This document shows, in pieces, positions 1 to 11,045 of a stretch of DNA of 64,000 bases (the first letter of the stretch is position 1; each line of letters opens with the position of its first letter). The notes below the pieces were generated by a model that was not told where the DNA came from, searched no databases, and worked only from the letters and a program-made list of their open reading frames with translations. The position numbers and the translations under genes were made by a program. Origin of the DNA: Blastobasis lacticolella (lineage: Eukaryota; Arthropoda; Insecta; Lepidoptera; Blastobasidae); the NCBI GenBank assembly GCA_905147135.1, contig LR990044.1, forward strand, positions 14,574,122 through 14,638,121. Reading direction: 5' to 3'.

Positions 1-1175
1 ACCATGTAGGAAAAAGCTTAAACAGTCCATGGCGTTCACTTCATAATTTTTTGTCACCCTTTATGTTACCTTAATGGCAGATTAACGTGTCTGCATAAAT
101 ATATGGGTGTTTTGTCATGCCATGAAAATGACAAACGAGGTGGCGGCCTATGTGTTTCAAATGAATAAATGTGTAAGGTTTCCGTCCTCAACGTGGCATA
201 CAATGTATGCCTTTTAATAGTTCCCTGTAGAATCGGTTTCCACCTGAATTAATATTACCAACGCCTCATTAATCACGGTTCACGGAAATTTTCAGGCAAC
301 CTGTTTAGACCCCATTATTTTCGATGTTATCAGTTTCATAGGCTATAAATTTAAAATAGTTATCACTACCCCAGATTTAGGTAGTCCGGTGTCCTCATTA
401 ACGGTGAAGTTATTTGTTTTACACTTTAAAATTTAAAGAAAACGAATAACGAAACGTTCGGTTGTCACCATAAATTGCACCATTTGGCTTCTGGCAATGC
501 TTGATTTATTGAATACAGCGTTTTCACCAACAGGAATAGAACGGCAATTTAGTGACATTATAAATCTTACCCGGTCCAATACGAATGCGGGGTTAATTAG
601 CCGAAACAGAGAGGGCCGGGATCGAACTTTGGACATTACGCACGCACCAGCGGTACCCAATTTAATCTTACACGATGGCTTACTCCTAAATAATAAAGCC
701 CAAAAAATTCAGCGTGAAATGGTCCTTATTGGGAACGTTTATAGGTCACTACACATTGACGCGGGCAATTTGGTAATTATTTAAATAACAGCGGGAATGG
801 AAAAGTACACTTAGAAAACGTTTATGTGGATTGTGACAAACAAGATTTCTTCATTCTTTTACCTAATCAGGGCTCATATGTCTAACGAAATTTAAAGATT
901 TTCTATGAAATTGTCTTTGATTTCGGTAATATGACGAAGATATTCGCCTAGCATAGATAATACTACGTACTTCCTACCTACAGCACCGACAGATAGCGTT
1001 AGAATTCGAAATGCGTGATTCGGATTGAAAATCCAATATCCGATCCAATTTAATCCATTCTCAGAGAATGGATCAATGGGTAGAGTTAATATTAGAACCT
1101 CTCATATTCTCATAATCGTAATATCCTAATCCGTTACTACTTCTCTATGAACATCACATCAATAGCCGATGACTC
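1..1175. other. Unassigned AT-rich sequence
   Basis: No recognisable gene or repeat. Two short open frames overlap on opposite strands around 433-784, have no recognisable motif and are probably chance. Confidence 0.5.
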
Positions 1176-1184
1176 CACGGCTGG

Positions 1185-1350
1185 AATTGAGTTTGCTCCA
1201 CATTAATAGAGTGTTTGCCGTTATCTATACACTTGGCAATCGGGTTGGAAATCGCAGTATTGGAATACTCACAGCAAGCGTTATTTTCTTTTGCTTGGCC
1301 TCTAAAATATTTAACTAGTCGCTTTGTACGACATCCGTAAGTCGAAGGAG
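1185..1350 (-). repeat. Degenerate copy of SINE family A
   Basis: Diverged minus-strand copy of the repeat found intact at 4132, 9869, 26158 and 41562. Recognisable blocks are CTTGGCAATCGGGTTGGAAA, GCCTCTAAAAT and GTCGC.TTGTACGACA, in the same order as in the intact copies. Ends and target-site duplications are no longer visible, so this is an old insertion. Confidence 0.65.
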
Positions 1351-4120
1351 TTTCTGATGTTCTACTATACTGACGACACATACTACTTCTCAATACAGTA
1401 CTTAAGATTAATTAGTTTCATTACGCATAGAAACTGAACGTATTACAGTTATAAATAACTTATTTAAAAAAATTATCTAGGTATGTATTAAATTTAATAT
1501 CACTCACCGATTAAAACATATCCGATGACAAAATCATGGGGGTAAACACAAAAATGTCCACCGGGCAACACAAAAGCGTTCAATATTTAAAATGCGCCAA
1601 TCAAAACTGTTGGATGAAACTTCGTAACTTCTCGTCGAGTCTCCGAGGAAGACACGTCCGCACTCGATGACGGTCCGAGCCCGACTGAACTTGGCTCGCG
1701 GCTTGCTGGAACATTATCTCTACAGAAACTTAATGCATGCGCAGTTTGCGCCCGCCTTAAACGGAATGTTTAACGTACGTTACTTGTTCATTTGCTGCAA
1801 GTAAATATGTATCTCAAAGAAAAGCGGCAAAGGAAGCTGTAACAGAAAAACTTACAGTTCTCTTAGGTATTTCGGAAAATAAAGGTTTCCTTTGTTCAGT
1901 GATATGTTGAATTTGTTTGCGTCCAAACAGTTTATGTTGGAACTTTTCAATTAAGTAGTAAAAAACAAGGCAGCTTGTCAATTTCCTTTTACGAAAAAAA
2001 GATAATGTGTTTCTTCTGTTGTGTTAAAACTACCTAAGTACTAAAGGATAAACACTTTTTAAGGAACAGCTCGATTTTCCTGGAAACGTTGGTCGCATTT
2101 AAAGAAAATACGGTCCCTGGGCGGCACTTATAGCAAGTTCTTAGGTTACACTTTCCAGAAAATTTACGAAAAAGACGTCGATTTCCCGCGATTGTTCGAG
2201 TGTATGTATTTAACCTCAGGTCAATCGTGGATTTAAATAGTTAGATAGAACTTAATACTCTTAGCAATAGTAGATTATTCCGTGAAAAAAGAAAGTAAGT
2301 GATTGATTACCTACCGACGAGGGTCGAGTTGACAATAGCCTTTTTCAGCTGCAGTGACTGCAACGACGATGTTAGCTGCGGTTGTCTTGTTGCTCCTGTT
2401 CCTCGCACATGACTAGCACAGTCAATTTTGTAGATCAAGGCATCTTACTTCCTCAGTACTTAGCCAGGATACCGCTTTGAAAATTGTAGTGTATAGCTGT
2501 AGGTCGTCGATCTTCAAATTTGTATACTTAATTATTATTTGCTTTACGTGACTTCTCCACTCCGGACGGCTTGCAGAAAGCGGTTCCGATGTACTGGTGT
2601 CGATGCAACGTCTCGTCTTATAGGTACAGGCAGCTAGAGCTCTCTCTCTACTACCTACCATACATTTTAATTTCTTCTACGAGGCTCTTCTCACTATACA
2701 ACTGACTTTTATACTATATTAGGATGTGTATAAGCAGTCCACCTGACTTTCGTGTACCTTTCGCGTGCAAAAGATATGCTTTACGACTCTACATTTGACT
2801 ATTATTACGATCAAGAACCTAGAATCGCATATGTACTGTTGAAGCAGAGATCCCTCCCTCCAAAAGCTTGTTTTTTTTAATCTTCACACGCTTAGGTGAA
2901 GTGTCGAAGACCACGCAATGTTGCAAATTGGTAGGTATACAATATAACAAAAACGTTCCTACGCATTTTAAGTAGAGACTTCGCCCCATCTTTAGAATCC
3001 TCATGTCGAGAGCCGCTGGTTCTCTCATCCAACTAAGTAATGCTATCGTTCATGATATTGGCAGGTTTTTTGTTAATATTTTTGGATACACTACTACAAT
3101 TACTGAACCGATTTCGTAAATTCTTCTTCATCCTCTTCTCATTCTCCTAAAGTGTCAGATGGTACTTTATCTACGTCCCGAAATAGTCGAACGTTGGCCA
3201 AAATTCTAATGCAGTTGCTGCCTAAAAATATATTATTGTCAACGATCCATCCGACCCTGCATAACCGCCAAGTCTTTTCTCAACTTCAGATTAACTCGCA
3301 CCACTAACAAACAAATTCTTTGGCGAATTGGCGAAGACATCTACCTAAATGTGTGTTTTATAAACATGCTAATGCGGCTCTAAGTTACGCACCCTTATTT
3401 ATTGTTACGGCTTTTTCCCCAAATTGAATACATTGGGCGCAACAAACTTATTTAATTAAATTCAAACTTCAACACTGCGTGGCGCGCACGTACGCAACTC
3501 GCCGGAATTGTGTCGTATGTTAATCAACTAATTAAAAAAAGTGGTCCGGCGTACGAACCGCCTAATATCATTATTTTTCCGGTGTGTCCGCCCTCCAAAT
3601 CCGGAATTATTAACATCGGGACGTCATTTAATCCCGGAATACGACAATTCCGCAAGTCGAAGGGAATGGGGCTAACTGTTTAATTATGTTTATTCTAATT
3701 TAATTTCCGAGACTCCGTTCTCCGTGGATTGGTTGCGTGGAGCAGGCGGCTGGAAGGACCCTTGTCGCTACTCTTTTTTAATTATTTTTATTTACCGCCC
3801 ATTTTCTGTTCCACGGCTCGTTACGCTGATATCCTTTGTCTGCTTGAAATAACTGTATAATTGTTTTGGAATAACATCCATGTACTAATTTCGTTCTATT
3901 AAATTTTCAAATATTTCAAAACTCATGTTTCAAAATGTTTTTTGATGCTTTAACTAGTTAGATAAATTAACTAATAAATTAATAAATTTGTCAACGAAGC
4001 GGATGATTGAACGAAGGTTAAACCATACTTGGTTTAACATCATTAACGAAAATATAGTTCATTTCGGTTTCCGTTACATCACTGGCTGGTCTTATGTAAT
4101 TTTCAAAAATTATAATTTAC
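1351..4120. other. Unassigned intergenic sequence
   Basis: No gene recognised. A mildly GC-richer patch lies at 1620-1760. At 2367 a 15-codon hydrophobic micro-ORF (MLAAVVLLLLFLAHD) follows an acceptor-like CCTTTTTCAG, but it ends in TAG with no nearby donor site. Confidence 0.5.
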
Positions 4121-4131
4121 TGTACTCACCT

Positions 4132-4385
4132 CACGCCGTATGGTGTCCGGCAGAGTAGAATAGCACCAACCCCTTACGCTCATGGGTGTCGTACAAGGCG
4201 ACTAATGTTTTCGAGGCAAAAGATCAAGAGTCTCCGTAATCTGGAAAATGGGCAGCAGCATTTTCCGTTGTTATATTTAAACACTGCGATCTCCAACCCG
4301 CCTGCCAAGCGTGGAGATTATGGTAATAATCTCCCCTTTCGTGGGAGAGGCCCTAAGTCCTGCAGTGGACTGTTACGGGTTGTGA
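4132..4385 (+). mobile_element. SINE family A, full copy
   Basis: A 254-bp repeat starting near CCGTATGGTGTCCGGCAG and ending GGGTTGTGA. It is flanked by perfect 11-bp direct repeats TGTACTCACCT (4121-4131 and 4386-4396), the signature of LINE-machinery retrotransposition. There is no pol III box B (GGTTCGANTCC), so the head is not clearly tRNA-derived. The last 40 bp (GAGGCCCTAAGTCCTGCAGTGGA) resemble the RTE-type LINE 3' end at 21056-21215, which suggests RTE supplies the reverse transcriptase in trans. An open frame through it (4205-4399) is incidental. Confidence 0.9.
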
Positions 4386-4396
4386 TGTACTCACCT

Positions 4397-4985
4397 TAGG
4401 TTAGGAATGTAATGGGGATCCGAACAAATTACTGTCTATGTCTATATCAAATCACAGAAAAAAACAGACACTAAATAGATACTGGTCGTCTGTAATCAAC
4501 TTCACAGGTGGACTCCGAATAATAAAATATTCAAAATGTATTAGTAATAATAAAATAAAATTTCCAGCTTTTCTAGTACCAACAAACTCGATTAGGTCAT
4601 CTAGCGCAGCTATATTCCGGACAACTAAGGGCTACAGCACTCAGAAAATACGAAAAGAGTAAAATAAACTTCCACATTTCTGTCAGCACGTAGTAACATG
4701 GCCGGAGTTTATTTTTAATTTTCGCAATACTCTTGTAGGCGAAAAAATAATTAAGTCAGAAAAATATTCCGGGGTCTGCGAAGTGTAAGTACTTGCTCTC
4801 CGCTCTCAGTTGAGTGAAACGCGCCGGATGTACTTGTTGGGCTCAAAATACAAACCGAGTTGGCTTAATTAACGAAATGTTCCGGAAATCTAACTTTGAT
4901 TAGGGAGAAATGCTTCCTTATTAACCTTGCTTAAATTCTTTTTTAATGTTTCTCCATATAGGAAGTAGATACGTAATAGTCATCA
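4397..4985. other. Unassigned sequence
   Basis: No gene or repeat recognised. Confidence 0.5.
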
Positions 4986-4993
4986 TTATCATC

Positions 4994-5262
4994 ATCCTGA
5001 CGTCGGCGCGAGTGGTCCCGGGTTTGAATCCCACTGCCACCATGTACCAATTATTCTTTTCTGAGTTAGTTCCTAACTGATGCTCTTACGGTGAGGAAAA
5101 ACATCGTGATGAAATCTGCACATTCAGGCGAGTGAATGATGATGAGGTATGTCAAGGGGACAATTTTGGTTCATGGGGGTTATTTTTTCCCGGGATCATT
5201 GTCAAGGCAGACCCCCAGCCCTCGCATGCGTGAGCACAACCGGGACATTAATGCCACGGTTA
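4994..5262 (+). mobile_element. tRNA-derived SINE (family S), rearranged copy
   Basis: Contains the box-B-like GGGTTTGAATCCCACTGCC, the body ATCGTGATGAAATCTGCACATTCAGGCGA and the tail block AAGGCAGACCCC ... GAGCACAACCGGGACATTAATGCC shared with the better copies at 31945 and 33755. Box A and the 5' end are damaged, and the middle part is replaced by unrelated sequence. Confidence 0.8.
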
Positions 5263-5580
5263 TTATTGTTATTTATCATAATCGTTGTGCTCGTTCCGGG
5301 ATCCGCCTTCCTATTTCACCTTTTCCACTTCGCTTGGTCTCCGGCAGCCTTGGTGGTGAGGTTGTTGGCATGGGCTAGCCTCTTTTTCCTGCGATTCGCG
5401 GGGGTGTGCCAGTGCCGGGTGGATAGCCAGACATTTTTTCACTGCCGAAATTTACCGATCTGGCCATGACCATACTTGTTTTTTTTTCTCTAGGGCCATG
5501 CTAAATGGCAGTTTGCGTTTATGGTATTCTGCTACTATGGCAATCGCAACTCAATGGCAGTTTGTTTTTTGGTATTTACT
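5263..5580. repeat. Probable dispersed repeat, partly family Q
   Basis: The segment 5505-5580 (AATGGCAGTTTG... CAATCGCAACTCAATGGC) is the reverse complement of sequence around 37222-37270, so this is family Q in minus orientation. The preceding G/C-richer part (5290-5450) has an open frame with hydrophobic residues, but no recognisable protein. Confidence 0.45.
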
Positions 5581-5581
5581 A

Positions 5582-5668
5582 AATGTTATACGGCAGACAA
5601 GGCAATGGAATGATGATGGAAAGTAGTTACCGCCGCCCATCAGCAACACCAGGGGATTCACAATGCCA
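5582..5668 (-). mobile_element. LINE 3'-end fragment (family B)
   Basis: Minus copy of the 3' end seen at 19628, 42163 and 42455. It carries ATGGAAAGTAGTTACCGCCGCCCATCAGCAACACCAGGGG. Only the distal UTR remains. Confidence 0.75.
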
Positions 5669-5689
5669 ATTTTGCTTCAATTAAAACTA

Positions 5690-5762
5690 CCGAAGAGCTG
5701 CTATTGCGCTCCAAAACCAATTCAACCGCGGCAAGTAAATTAGCAGACTCGAGGCCCTGATC
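5690..5762 (+). repeat. Repeat family Q fragment
   Basis: GAGCTGCTATTGCGCTCCAA through AATTCAACCG...GAGGCCCTG aligns with 37252-37322 in the same orientation. It lies close to the oppositely oriented piece at 5505-5580. Confidence 0.65.
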
Positions 5763-6425
5763 ATCTCACGAGGGGTACAGTCAAAGGCACAGAAAATAGG
5801 AAATTGATTGAGTAATTCCAGAAACAGGAAGTGCAGACGCGTGTTCTTTGATCTGTATTCCACCATTATAGTCCTCAGTCCATGGTTCACGGTATGGGAC
5901 TGTGGCCGAAATCCATACTTACACTCCAAGACTGTACACTCCCGTCGGACGGACCTTTACTTAGACGTCTTCAAGCAGATTAGCACAATATCAGCACATT
6001 GCCAAAGATAATACAATGCTGACTCATAAATCTGTGAAAAACGTCGTGTACGTGGGCATGACACAGTACACTCGAGTCATTACATTCATACACTTATTTG
6101 GTAATACATAAGAAAATCACAATCATGGTCAAGTTACGATAAAACTATTATAAATAAAGCAACTTCAATGTCATATTCTGTTAGGAATCAAGCTTACCTA
6201 TATTGATTAGTATTCTAACCTTGACCTAGAAAAAACGAGCGAGTCTAATGTATCCAATGTTTAATTACACGGTGCCGTGCGTGGTCTGAACATTATTTGC
6301 TTTGGTCAAATTATATTAGGTTAACATTACAAAATAATCGGATTAAGCTCAGTTTCATGTTTCGTAGAACAGACTTACTTACCTACTCTAAGCATCGTAG
6401 TAATTTTCTTTACTAGGTATCTACG
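5763..6425. other. Unassigned sequence
   Basis: No gene or repeat recognised. Confidence 0.45.
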
Positions 6426-6429
6426 GTTG

Positions 6430-6540
6430 CCTGGAAGAAATCACCTTAAGCGGTGAAGTCGCCAGTTGCTTTTGTTTTTGTTATTTGTGTATAAGGAACA
6501 AATAATTTTTATTGATTCATACATTCATTTTACTTTTTTT
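6430..6540 (+). mobile_element. LINE 3'-UTR fragment (family H)
   Basis: TTGCCTGGAAGAAATCACCTTAAGCGGTGA followed by T-rich sequence and ATTGATTCATACATTCATT matches the 3' UTR at 36935-37065. This is a 5'-truncated non-LTR retrotransposon end with only UTR left. Confidence 0.7.
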
Positions 6541-6687
6541 ATTGAAAAGCTTTAGCTATTCAGTAGCTAAGCCAGTTTTGTCAAGTGCAATTGACAATAT
6601 CACTTCTAAATTTCTATAATAGTGACCAGACAAAAACTTGAAAGGCTTCTGTTATGAGTCTAGAATCAAATCGTATTACTTTTTGGT

Positions 6688-6775
6688 AACCAATGTTTTC
6701 TTACTAATTCGACCCTGCTGAATCCAAAAATGTTAGTTACCAATCCCTCCCCTTCTTCTTGACCCCTGTCCTCTC
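6688..6775 (+). repeat. Repeat R, left copy
   Basis: TGTTTTCTT.C.AATTC.ACCC..ATGAAT...AAA..T..GGTT.C.AA.CCCTCCCCT.CTTC is shared by eye with 17880-17967 in the same orientation. The two copies flank the whole TA/TIR/LTR nest. Confidence 0.5.
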
Positions 6776-6905
6776 TGATGTGTTCCTTGCCGTCGTTTTT
6801 TTTTCATTTTACTGTAAAACAAATAAAAGAGAACAGCAAATTGTTAAAAAGAAAATTATTCCATTAAATTTTGTAAGCATCAATGCTAAATATTTAAGAT
6901 TTTTC

Positions 6906-6907
<2 letters not shown>

Positions 6908-6945
<38 letters not shown>
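6908..6945. repeat. (TA)19 microsatellite, left arm
   Basis: Pure TA dinucleotide run ending directly at the CAGGGTG terminus of the 31-bp inverted repeat. Confidence 0.97.
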
Positions 6946-6948
<3 letters not shown>

Positions 6949-6976
6949 GGTGTTTCATAATACATGTATAAAGCCG
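6946..6976 (+). repeat. Left 31-bp terminal inverted repeat
   Basis: Begins CAGGGTGTTTCATAATAC and ends AAAGCCG. Identical to the reverse complement of 12221-12251. Confidence 0.95.
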
Positions 6977-7194
6977 AAAGGGTGTTAAAGTATAGCTTGC
7001 AAAGAGTACACTGGCGACTTCATATTATCCAGACATTGAATTTTAATTTTTATAAAAAATCTTCGTTTTTAAAGAAAAATAACCATATCGACTACGTTGA
7101 TGCGCAGCTCTATTTCAAGTTGATGATCCTAGAAGGAGAAGTTCAATAACCGCGTGCGACCCCTATGAAAAAAGAGCAACCTCCTTAAGCCTAG

Positions 7195-7490
7195 TACCAG
7201 GAGCCTAATGCTACGTACACACGCACCGTTGGCGTGCCGGCCGGCGCTCCGCAGCGCAGCGTGGCGGTAACATCAAACGGATAGAAGCAATCGACCAAAC
7301 GCAGCTTGGGCGGATACCGAAGGCCAACGAACAAACGTGCGATTACGAGCCCGAATAGGTTCCCAAAACTCCCAAAGATCGTTTGCTTGACCACGAAATA
7401 CAATTACCTATTGGACCTTAGAAATCCAAATCGGCCGACAACGCTTCGTTGGCGTAAGTTGAGTGTGTACACACCATAAAGAAGAGTTTC
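7195..7490. repeat. GC-rich segment with imperfect inverted ends
   Basis: ACGTACACACGCACCGTTGG near 7212 and CGTTGGCGTAAGTTGAGTGTGTACACAC near 7448 are imperfectly complementary around a GC-rich core (GCCGGCCGGCGCTCCGCAGCG). This may be an old TIR element, though boundaries and TSD are not clear. Confidence 0.35.
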
Positions 7491-7654
7491 ATAACCTCGC
7501 GCCATTCATAACAAAACAAACGAACCTCCTACATCTTGCTACCAGGCGCCGAACTAAATGTTACCTACTTATCTCCATGAATAATCTCTACCAAATTAAC
7601 TAGGAACTTACCTACACTAATTATTTTCAATAGGTAGGTATGCTGAAATAGTCG

Positions 7655-7967
7655 GAGCGTCGTCGGTGGCCTAAGGTTACGGTATCCGAGTCGTACGCGA
7701 GAGGTACCGGGTTCGACACCCGCTGCCGCCACGTACCAGTGACCTTTTCTGACGGAAAGCATCGTGATGAAACCTGCACATTTAGGCGACTGAATGTCTA
7801 ACCATGATTTTAATCTGGTCAGGTAATCAGGTTCCCCTGGTAGCAAGGTCAGACAGGATTCAGGACTGTCAGACGTAATGACCAGAAATGCGAAATCCTG
7901 GATCATGGTCAAGGCGGACCCCAGGCCCTCGTGCGCGAGAGCAAAACCAGGTCATTAACACCGAGAT
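7655..7967 (+). mobile_element. tRNA-derived SINE (family S)
   Basis: Near full-length copy. The tRNA-like head GTCGGTGGCCTAAGG...GAGGTACCGGGTTCGACACCC has box-A- and box-B-like blocks. It is followed by the family body ATCGTGATGAAACCTGCACATTTAGGCGA and the tail block GGATCATGGTCAAGGCGGACCCC. A short insertion or rearrangement lies around 7845-7895. Confidence 0.88.
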
Positions 7968-7969
7968 GA

Positions 7970-8760
7970 TTTCTACTAGGTAGGTACCTAACAGAACAAA
8001 CCACCCCAGCACAACAAAAGTAAAATAAGAATTAAAATCATAATACTTAGGTACTTATTTACTAAAGGCCTAAAAACAGTATCTAAGTAGGTTAGGTAGG
8101 TAGGAACCTACGTAAATAAAAAACAAAACATGTTAATCAGTCTGGAAGACAGCCGGACCCGCGGTGTGGACTGCCGCAGGTACTTAAACTAAATAAAAAT
8201 AAACATAGTCAGCTACGTACTAAAGTAGATATCTACTACACTAAAACGGGATTCGTTCAATTGACAAAATGGCTCTACACAGATAGGTAAGTACTAGGTA
8301 CCTACTAACACGGTTCCCTCATCTAAGTACCTACGTACCTAGGGAACCACTTATGAATCTAGTTTTGGTGAAACACATTACAGACAGGTTCCACTAAATA
8401 CCTACATGTTTTTATGAAAAGATAAAAGCGTTGTCTTTTCTACCTATTTCCCGTCGGAAAAGAACCGAGCGCGGCGGTTGCGCTTGCGCTTCTAACGTCA
8501 CTATTAGGTGGTAGGTAGCGTCTCCTAGTCTAGCTAGCACCTAGACCTTTAAAGCATGTAGGTACGTACCTTTTAAACGTTATTTTATGGAAACAAACAG
8601 TGTCAGGTGCCAGCGCAGTTAACCACACTTTCTTGCTTTCTTGTGGCTCGATGACCGATAGGTAAATACACTCATACACACAGATACACAACACTACAGC
8701 ATGCACTGGTTGCTATGCAATACGTAAGTAGGTAGGTAACATGGTCTTTGGCCTACTGCT
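7970..8760. other. TAGGTA/TACCTA-rich AT sequence
   Basis: No gene. The stretch is dense in short palindromic combinations of TAGGTA and TACCTA, giving a low-complexity texture rather than an ordered tandem array. Confidence 0.5.
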
Positions 8761-8829
8761 TGGTTGCACTCATTCACAGAATAATGATTATCACAATACT
8801 TAAACTGTTGAACATTGTACACAAACAAG

Positions 8830-8882
8830 ACTACGTTAATATTGGTACCTGAAGCAATAAATCATTCATTCATTCATATCGT
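8830..8882 (+). repeat. LINE-like tail with (ATTC)n
   Basis: GGTACCTGAAGCAATAAATC followed by ATTCATTCATTCAT resembles the AATAAA plus ATTC-repeat end of the family H copy at 36935-37065. Confidence 0.5.
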
Positions 8883-8899
8883 TTACAGTCTTATCACAG

Positions 8900-9170
8900 T
8901 TATTTTCACAGTACTTAGGTAGGAATACAACGCAACAAACAATCACACCGATCACGCGAAAAGCTAAAAACCGAATAAACGAACACGACTCGAAAATAGG
9001 TACATTTTATAACACAAGAAGCCACGCTGTCGTCGTCAGCGGTTCAATCAAACGACACACCCAAGTGCAGCATGCACACTGCCAAAACTCCGGCGTGTCG
9101 ACACATGTTCGGCGCGGCGCACGGGGCGGCGGGGGGCGGGAGGCGAGGCGGGAGGCGTGGCAGCAGGCAG
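8900..9170 (-). promoter_or_regulatory. CpG-rich block, possible minus-strand promoter or first exon
   Basis: Between AT-rich flanks, 9040-9170 is strongly GC-rich (GGCGCGGCGC...GGGGGGCGGG). Read on the minus strand, a TTATAAAATG TATA-like element (near 9005-9015) is followed by GTGTTCGTTTATTCGGTTTTTAGC, the kind of leader seen in insect 5' UTRs. No start codon with a supported reading frame or clean donor site follows. It could be a host non-coding first exon, or GC-rich transposon sequence. Inference only. Confidence 0.25.
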
Positions 9171-9179
9171 CGCTTTAGG

Positions 9180-9539
9180 CAGCGTTGCCAGATCGTACCT
9201 TTTAGTACGATTTACGTACTATTTGGCCGACTGTCGTACCTTAAGCGTACTTTGCTCCACATCGTACTATTTAGTACGTTTTTACAAAATGCTGAATTTA
9301 GCTGAGGGGGGTAGTCACTTCACCTTTCCTGTGCGCAAAATACTGAAAAATAATGGGAAGGAAGGGTTGATTTTAGCCACCGGCAACAAAATAACGTCAT
9401 TAATTGACTAAAAATCATCCCCCCCCCAAGGCCGATAAAATGTAGAAGATAATAAGAAGAAATCGTAACTTTTTAGCCATTTTCGTACTATTTTAAGAGC
9501 CCAGACGTACTTTTTTGGAAACTACTGCTGGTAACACTG
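9180..9539. mobile_element. Non-autonomous hAT-type MITE, 360 bp
   Basis: Terminal inverted repeats CAGCGTTGCCAG (9180-9191) and CTGGTAACACTG (9528-9539), flanked by an exact 8-bp direct repeat GCTTTAGG (9172-9179 and 9540-9547). An 8-bp TSD with CAG...CTG ends is the hAT superfamily signature. The interior repeats subterminal GTAC-containing motifs (TCGTACT.TTTAGTACG) near both ends, likely transposase-binding repeats. There is no coding capacity, and the open frames through it are incidental. Confidence 0.85.
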
Positions 9540-9868
9540 GCTTTAGGGATCCGCGTGTTAGAGGTCGTACTTATTTCGCCTCTTATGTTCTCCTGGTAGA
9601 TGCATCGTAATGTTGATTGTGTTTATTTAATAAAGTGAGGCTCAAACAAGTCCAACAGTGGACTAATAATAATCCTCATGATGTTGGTGATGGAATACAT
9701 TTGCTTACCACTATTTTATCGGGTAATTTGTACAGACAGTAATTACTAAAATTGTGTTTGGGTCCGTGTTTCACCTAGGTGACCGTAGGTGGCGTTGCTT
9801 GCCTTCCAGGGGCCCCGTATCAATAGCTGTCTAGGGCCCCATAGTTAGTACCCCCAACTACAAGGGAT

Positions 9869-10127
9869 CATCATCATCATCACAGCCCATAACAGTCCAC
9901 TACAGGACTTTGGGCCTCTCCCGCAAAAGGGGAGGTTATTGCCATAATCTCCACGCTTGGCAGGCGGGTTGGAGATCGCAGTGTTGCAAACATAACAATG
10001 AAAAACGCTGCTGCCCATTTTCCAGTTTATGGAGACTAGATATTTTGCCTCTAAACGTTAGTCGCCTTGTACGACACCCACGAGTGTAAGGGGTTGGTGC
10101 TATTCTACTCTACCGGTCACCACACGG
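9869..10127 (-). mobile_element. SINE family A, full copy
   Basis: 259-bp minus copy. The plus-strand left end is the (ATC)n complement of a GAT tail followed by CAGCCCATAACAGTCCAC, and the right end is CCGGTCACCACACGG. The exact 11-bp TSD is CTACAAGGGAT (9858-9868 and 10128-10138). Confidence 0.92.
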
Positions 10128-10494
10128 CTACAAGGGATGCTAATGAGTAACTTAAATCCAAGCCATTCGCGTGTTAAGGCGGTACGATTTTCATACAATT
10201 TTTATGTAACGTTTTTGTGCAATTGGCTATTAGAAAATATGTTCAATTGTGCGCGAAATAGATTTCCACATGTTAATAATGTAAAACAAAGCAATGAAAA
10301 AGAAAAATAATTAAATCACAAAACAACGCCATCAAGCGGCGATTTGTGCTTTTTTCGATTTAACTGCTTTTGAAAAGAAAACCACTTTGCGCACCATTGA
10401 ATACATTTACTAAGAGTAGAAATCATAATACAATCACTAAACACTCAAACAAATGAAAGAATATCGAGAGAAATTTAGTATGGGCGTTGAATCA

Positions 10495-10700
10495 CCTTAA
10501 TAGTAAGAATAACATATGTATGAAAGAAAGTTCCACACCGCGTCTGTCTGCCTGTTCGCGATAAACTCAAAAACTACTGAACGGATTTTCATGCGGTTTT
10601 CACCAATTGACAAAGTGGAATTACTTTGTCTATTGAGGAAGATTTAGGTGTATAATTTGTTAATGTTTTATGTTGGTAGTTTGTATGACAAGAATCTCCT
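10495..10700 (+). repeat. Lepidopteran AT-rich dispersed repeat
   Basis: CGCGATAAACTCAAAAACTACTGAACGGATTTTCATGCGG is a phrase I recognise from dispersed repeats of moths and butterflies. The element class is uncertain, and ends are not defined. Confidence 0.5.
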
Positions 10701-10779
10701 TAAAAGCCGGGGTGGACAACGGAATTTTTGTAAATTGGCCCTTGACTTTGGTATATTAAAACCTTGCGTGATAAATATA

Positions 10780-11045
10780 AAAATGTCATAATTTGTTGAA
10801 TAAGCGAGCATAGCAAGCTCGATAGTTTCACAAACTACCCCTTCAGAATACTTGCGCGAATAACATAAAATCAGTAAATGGACTATACGATGTAGACATT
10901 TCTGACATCTGGTTTATAATAAAATTAACTTCGCAAACAATTAATTAATGAGCGTGCGAGCTCTATTTCTGACATTTTGGCTATAAAGTTTTCACGATTA
11001 ACTTAAAAACAGTCAAATTCGAAAATCGTGTGGGCCAAAACGATT
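10780..11045 (-). repeat. Minus-orientation units of the AGCTCGCTCCGCTCGCTCA repeat
   Basis: GAGCGTGCGAGCTCTATTTCTGACATTTTGG and AAGCGAGCATAGCAAGCTCGATAG are reverse-complement relatives of the unit (AAAATGTC...GAGCTCGCTCCGCTCGCTCA) repeated at 50460-52000. Confidence 0.55.

Noticed and set aside
2330..2415. Possible exon with signal peptide (MLAAVVLLLLFLAHD) after an acceptor-like CCTTTTTCAG
   Set aside because: The frame stops after 15 codons with no GT donor in between and no downstream partner exon recognised. Likely chance.
4205..4399. Open frame through SINE family A (also 26295-26516, 41644-41838)
   Set aside because: The same translated SINE consensus appears at each copy. It is non-coding SINE sequence that happens to lack stops.
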